Positions 59,463-64,000 of a DNA stretch of 64,000 nt are shown in pieces (within the stretch, counting starts at the first letter, position 1; each line of letters begins with the position of its first letter). The notes under the pieces were generated by a model. It ran no database searches, had not been told where the DNA came from, and saw only the letters and a list, made by a program, of their open reading frames with translations. Both the position numbers and the translations under genes were made by a program. The stretch is from Takakia lepidozioides (taxonomy: Eukaryota > Streptophyta > Takakiopsida > Takakiales > Takakiaceae): NCBI GenBank assembly GCA_030704615.1, contig CM060731.1:31806001-31870000 (forward strand), in the 5' to 3' direction.

Positions 59463-62346
59463 TTATAGAGCAGCGAGCTGCTGGACATTGACAGGTTCAA
59501 CGTCGTTGCCACCTCCACTGAAGAAGAGGTTTGCCAGCAAATTGTTAGTCGTTTGAGTGGGGTGGAAGGGATCCCAAAAGACGTAGAGAGGTCTGTCTGG
59601 GCACGGAACTATACCAATAATGCATGGAAGCAACCCTTTGTATGGTCCTCCAGCCCCACAACACGCCACGTTCGATATGGTGAAGCCTGCAGACACCATT
59701 GCACAATGTTTAACACTTTGTTATACATAATGGATGCGCAGCTCTGATCACAGGTCAATCATCCTAGGTATTTACTTTTTATCTCTAGATCCTCCACATA
59801 AGATGCAGCGAGAAGTATTCTACAGCTCAGAGAGATATATATATATACAAAGGGACGAAGGGACGACATGTAAATTTAAGCGTTCATGCATGCGAGGGTG
59901 GCGACAGTTAGTAAGATCACATCAGTGGACATGATAGAACAAATCGTTCGAACCACAGATACATTGTTGTAACATATGAGCGAGGAGATGATAACGTGGT
60001 GGTGGAGGACGCACCGAAAGCACCAGGATTGAGGACGTAGCTTAAAACATTGTCATAGGCGTTGGCGTAGGCATAAGTCGCCCCTGGAAGTGTTCCGGTG
60101 AGTTGTGCAAGCAAGGGCTTAAGAGCAGCGTTGAACCCCCTCACGTAGCTGTTGACAAATTCGATGCACCGTCCATCTGGGCTCCTCTGAGAGGTCAACT
60201 GAGATGGGATGCATCCTAAAGGCCCCACATTCAAGACGAGAAACTTTCGAGCCCCCAGGTTGTACAATGTCTGCGCAATCGATACATCGATAAACAGATT
60301 AGTACTTGATAGTCGGACTACAATTACTTATTTCATCACTTAGTTATGGGAACTCACTTCAATCCAGGGTCTGAACAATGCACAAAACTTTCAAGTGTTC
60401 TAGATGTCCAGTCCTCAGATCGTTCCGCCACCCTGCCATTGATGATCTTTAAGATTTTCTTTTCGACACGTGGGCATGTTGTCTAAGGCCTGACAATAAG
60501 AAAGAAGGTCTTCACGATTGCCGTCCGCAAAGGGACAGCTGAGTCCGAAATCGTCGTTTGAACCTTATACGATCGATCGAAAAATCCTTGATGTGGGAAT
60601 GACTAACTCTAGGAATCATATCGCTCACCCTTAATTGGGTTGAAAAGGTATTGATCAACAAATCCTGGAACTGTGCGGGAGTGAACTGTCGTGGTGTCGG
60701 CGAGCCCGTGACAAGGTAGTTATTGATGTAGTCGTTGCTTCCAATCACAATATAAAACAATGCTTTCGCCAAGAGTCCTTCAGTTTGAGGTTCTCCGATC
60801 AGCTCGACAATCTGGTTCCTTGTATTTTGAAAGTATTGCAGCTGCGTGTTGAAGGATAGACGCCCAATCTGCAGTCACAAAATATATACATTTTTAGCAA
60901 ATTTTGTACAGGTCTGTGAAATTAGCGTCTGCTAAATGTGGTTTAACATTTGCCCATAAACAAGTCAGAAATACCTGCTGATTCAAAAAATCAGTGTCCA
61001 GAAAGGGTCTTCAGGATGCGATCTGAAGTCTGCTATGTCACAAGGCGGGTATCTAAACACCACTCTCTCTAGAAGTAGATCTAGAGTTAATTCTATCGAT
61101 AGGTGAACGGCCTGTATTCTGGCACGACATATGCATATTTGACTAGAAAGCCCTGGAATCATTGTTCACAACTTTAAGCCGCAGCAGTCCCATGGTTTGC
61201 TAGTCTTGTGCAAGCAGCCCTTGCCGATTCAACTTGTTTGTTGGAAAACTCAAATGAATTTAGAGACGACCGGTGACCTTTTCTTGTCAGGACGGCATAA
61301 CTAAGACTTAATTCGTACGACGTATCATTTTCAGATCATGGGATTCCAGGATTCTAGTGCACAAGTCGGGATGACTTACATAGTCGTATCCGGTAAAGTC
61401 GAGGATGCCACCAGCAGCAGACGCATAGCTGACACCTTGGAGAATAATAGGCCCTCTTGTTGTGGGCGCCAGGTACGGCGGAGGAGATGGGAGACCCAAC
61501 TTTTGGGCTGCCAACAATAACATTAACAGATCCAGACCCTTTTTCAAAAGGTCTAGCTGCATAGAATCCTTAACCGACGCTTGGACACAGTGCTACAATC
61601 GACTCTTCATCACAACTTTGACCGTGCGAAATGGAGTACTAGAGCGTGGCCAATATCCCCAAATCCTAGAGTTTGACTGTACATTATGCCTGTGACTAGG
61701 CGGAGAATTCATGCATTGAAATTGTCTTCAAACTACTCTCTAGAGTTTTGAATCTCTTGAACAAACGATATCAGCTTTTGGTTTTGAAAGCTTGAGTTGC
61801 ACTGTTCTGTATGATGTCCATGATCCAGCTTGTGATTCACAAGCACAAGCCAACAAGTGGTGGGACTCTCACGCAGGAGTGTTGCCGTCAACTGTGGGAG
61901 CTGGACAATTTCGATAGTCTGCAGAGTTTTCTCGGTGTTCATCTCGACTTGCCCATCTCAGCTACCTACCTTCAACAAGTTCATATATTTACAAAGCGCG
62001 AACACTGCAGAGTCCATGATCCAGCACTGGTCTTGAAGATTTCAAAGATTATATACTGAGATCTATCTCTGACATGAGGGATTGCAAACCCACCTATTAG
62101 GTCCAGAACTGTGAAGCCGTTGCAGAACCTTCCAGTTGGTACTTCACCCGGATAATCGATGCCATTGGGAGGGAAGTTTGACTTGGCAAGAGTGAGGATG
62201 TAGTTGTTGTTACCAGGATCAACGAGTGAGTCACCAAGAACAAATACAGCCGGCATAGTCTGTCCCTCCGCTACGTTGCTGCTAATCAAAAGCACCAATA
62301 GTACCGTGGCGCAAACCACAAAGTGGTGCTCTCGTTGCATCAGCAT
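59463..62346 (-). CDS. GDSL esterase/lipase (SGNH hydrolase), secreted, five exons, paralogue of 49.6 kb gene
   Basis: Exons (minus): 62346-62094, 61507-61380, 60868-60629, 60270-60015, 59686-59463, giving 366 residues. Exon lengths are 253, 128, 240, 256 and 224, against 250, 131, 240, 256 and 221 in the paralogue, with the same phases. A hydrophobic signal peptide (VVCATVLLVLLISSNVAEG) leads to block I with Ser40 in FVLGDSLVDPGNNNY. Block III is G170-x-N172-D173 in [12 protein letters not shown], and block V has Asp331 and His334 in FWDPFHPTQ. All catalytic residues are present, so it should be active and secreted. The substrate is unknown. It faces the paralogue with the Nudix gene and repeats between them. 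Unusually long introns (about 500-600 bp) separate exons 1 to 3. Confidence 0.96.
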
Positions 62347-64000
62347 TTTTGCAGACGTCTCTTCAGGAGCTGAAGTCTGGGCTGAAAATGTTTAGATCAC
62401 TGCGCACTGAATCAAAGGACCGACAAGCATTTCTACATGTCAGTCGCGTCTGCCGTGACCGACTGTAGGTCTTTTGACAATTCATACATGTGAAGAAGTG
62501 CGCACAGCTACAAAGTCCTTCTGGACAGGCACAGTTATCTTCTGGGAATGTAACAAGGTTGTGTGAACTCATCACAGAGGTCAGAGACAATCTCGCGAAC
62601 ATATAATTTGGAAGCATGACATGACCGCAGACGGGCTCAAGACCAATGTCAAATTCAATTTAAGCCCATCATGGAACGTTTCTTAGAAGTAGAAATTTGG
62701 AACCAAACACCTCTGAGGCCACAATCCACAATAGAGATTGAGAGAGAGAGAGAACACCCACCTCACCCACATTGTAGGCGAAAGGTTCTGTGGCCTTCAG
62801 TCTGCACGGTGTGCTCCACGTCCAAGGAGGCTCCGGCGAAGGAATAGTACTCTTGACACCAGCACAAGGCGTGTAACGTTTATCTGTGGGCGCTGCTTTA
62901 AAGCACTGCACAAGCCTGGTCAGCTCGACAGAAGCACCCGTGCTATCGCATTAATAACTAAGTACTGATGAGTGCAATGTGCGACAAGAGCTGCAATGCT
63001 CACCATACATGCTCAAGTGCTTTAATGTTAAAAGACAACCACAGTATGCTCCATGAAGCTATCCCAACTACTCTTCTATCAGCACACATCTCTAGTATCT
63101 CCGTGCAGTCAGATCTGATTGAAGGATATGAACGGTCCCAAATGTAAAGAATCATTACAATGTTGTGGTGTGGTGACCCCAAATTTGAATTTACTCCACC
63201 CGTTCTACGACATACGGATACCTTGTTGAATCTTGACAGACAGCTTCCGAGAATGCAGTAAATCGTCTCACATGCAGTGGCTTAGAAAACTCGGAGACAG
63301 GGAATGAAGTTTTGGCTTTGTTCACCGGCCCTTAAAGAGCTTTAGTGCATGATGCCTACCCCGCATAATGCACAACCTACTCACAATGCCTGCCATCCCT
63401 GACATTTGGAGAACGGTCGCACAGGCTGGCTTACATATTACTCTACATACTTGCACGATTGGGCCTTCCCTCAGCCCTGTCACTCAACTTGGTCTCACAT
63501 GTGCCTAGTTATAGCGATCTGATGTGGTCCTGAGTCCTGAGATTGCCTCCACCCATTTGCCAGCAATTGCGTGCTTCCTTGGGGTACCTATTCTCCCTGT
63601 CGTTGTTGCAGACTACATCAAAGATTGTCCAAGTCCCAGGCCTGCCAGCCGCTCCTGCTACCTCTTTAATGCTTGTTTTATCCTAATTGGGTCCACAATC
63701 CAGGGACAGTTTCAGACTCCAGAGAGTAAAGATGCTTTGAGAATCCTTCTCATATTTATAGCTCCAGCAACAACCCCATGATTCAAGGAGTTTGATGTTT
63801 GATCATCCTCCGTTCCCTTTCTGCTTATTAAAGAGAAATCTGTACTGTTTTGTTTGGAACCGAGGAAGCTACAGGGCTTTGAGGAGGAAGATTAATAATG
63901 ATGGCCCAAACTATTGGGAGCCTAAGTTCTAACTGCATGTGGGGCGCCGTCTTACTGGCTCGTTACTAAAGTTCAAAACCCTAAATTTCTGTTTTGATGT
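62347..64000. other. No supported gene; promoter of GDSL gene and unresolved segments
   Basis: A minus-strand segment at about 62890-62765 (open, ending at a GTGGGT donor-like site) and a Cys-rich minus-strand segment at about 62560-62420 (CACPEGLCSC, CMNCQK) look protein-like but I recognise neither. A GA dinucleotide run lies near 62738-62753. Nothing else is supported to the window end. Confidence 0.35.

Noticed and set aside
1-64000. CRISPR array, operon, bacterial or organellar origin
   Set aside because: No regularly spaced repeats are seen, genes are spliced, and the transposons are nuclear plant types.

Overview
The window is nuclear DNA of a land plant. Genes carry many short introns with GT-AG borders, and the proteins are plant types: a PYR/PYL/RCAR-like protein, a PLS-class PPR protein, the plastid transcription factor pTAC10/PAP3, GDSL lipases and an organellar-type Nudix hydrolase. 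It also holds a complete gene for DNAAF1/LRRC50/ODA7, a factor needed to assemble motile cilia. Flowering plants and conifers have no flagellate sperm and have lost this machinery, so the source is most likely a bryophyte, lycophyte or fern. The species cannot be named from sequence alone.

Layout. 1-14 kb is gene-rich: a divergent PYL-like protein (+), a seven-exon catalase of small-subunit (clade 3-like) type (-), then DNAAF1 in eleven exons (+). 14-16.2 kb is a decayed LINE. 16.7-18.8 kb is an intronless PPR gene (-), followed by a frameshifted F-box pseudogene (20.9-22.1 kb) and an isolated TATA box with a hairpin (22.9 kb). 24.9-32.4 kb is pTAC10/PAP3 (-), with LINE 3'-end scraps in its introns. 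33.2-35.0 kb holds two more LINE fragments.

36-48.5 kb is a repeat domain. It contains a displaced piece of the PPR gene, a tandem duplication, a CACTA-like non-autonomous transposon with a GAT target-site duplication, and a full-length Copia retrotransposon with both LTRs and a GTTTC target-site duplication. A 991-bp Mutator-like element with a 9-bp target-site duplication has inserted into the Copia pol region.

49.6-62.4 kb is gene-rich again. Two complete five-exon GDSL lipase paralogues face each other (49.6-52.0 kb + and 59.5-62.3 kb -). Between them lie a six-exon Nudix hydrolase (-), Copia remnants and a tRNA-derived SINE.

For the catalase, DNAAF1, Nudix and both GDSL genes the exons below were joined by hand from splice sites and reading-frame phase, and each gives one unbroken frame. 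pTAC10 is joined in the same way, but its first exon (start and transit peptide) was not found and its 3' end is ambiguous. No operon-like functional grouping is expected or seen.
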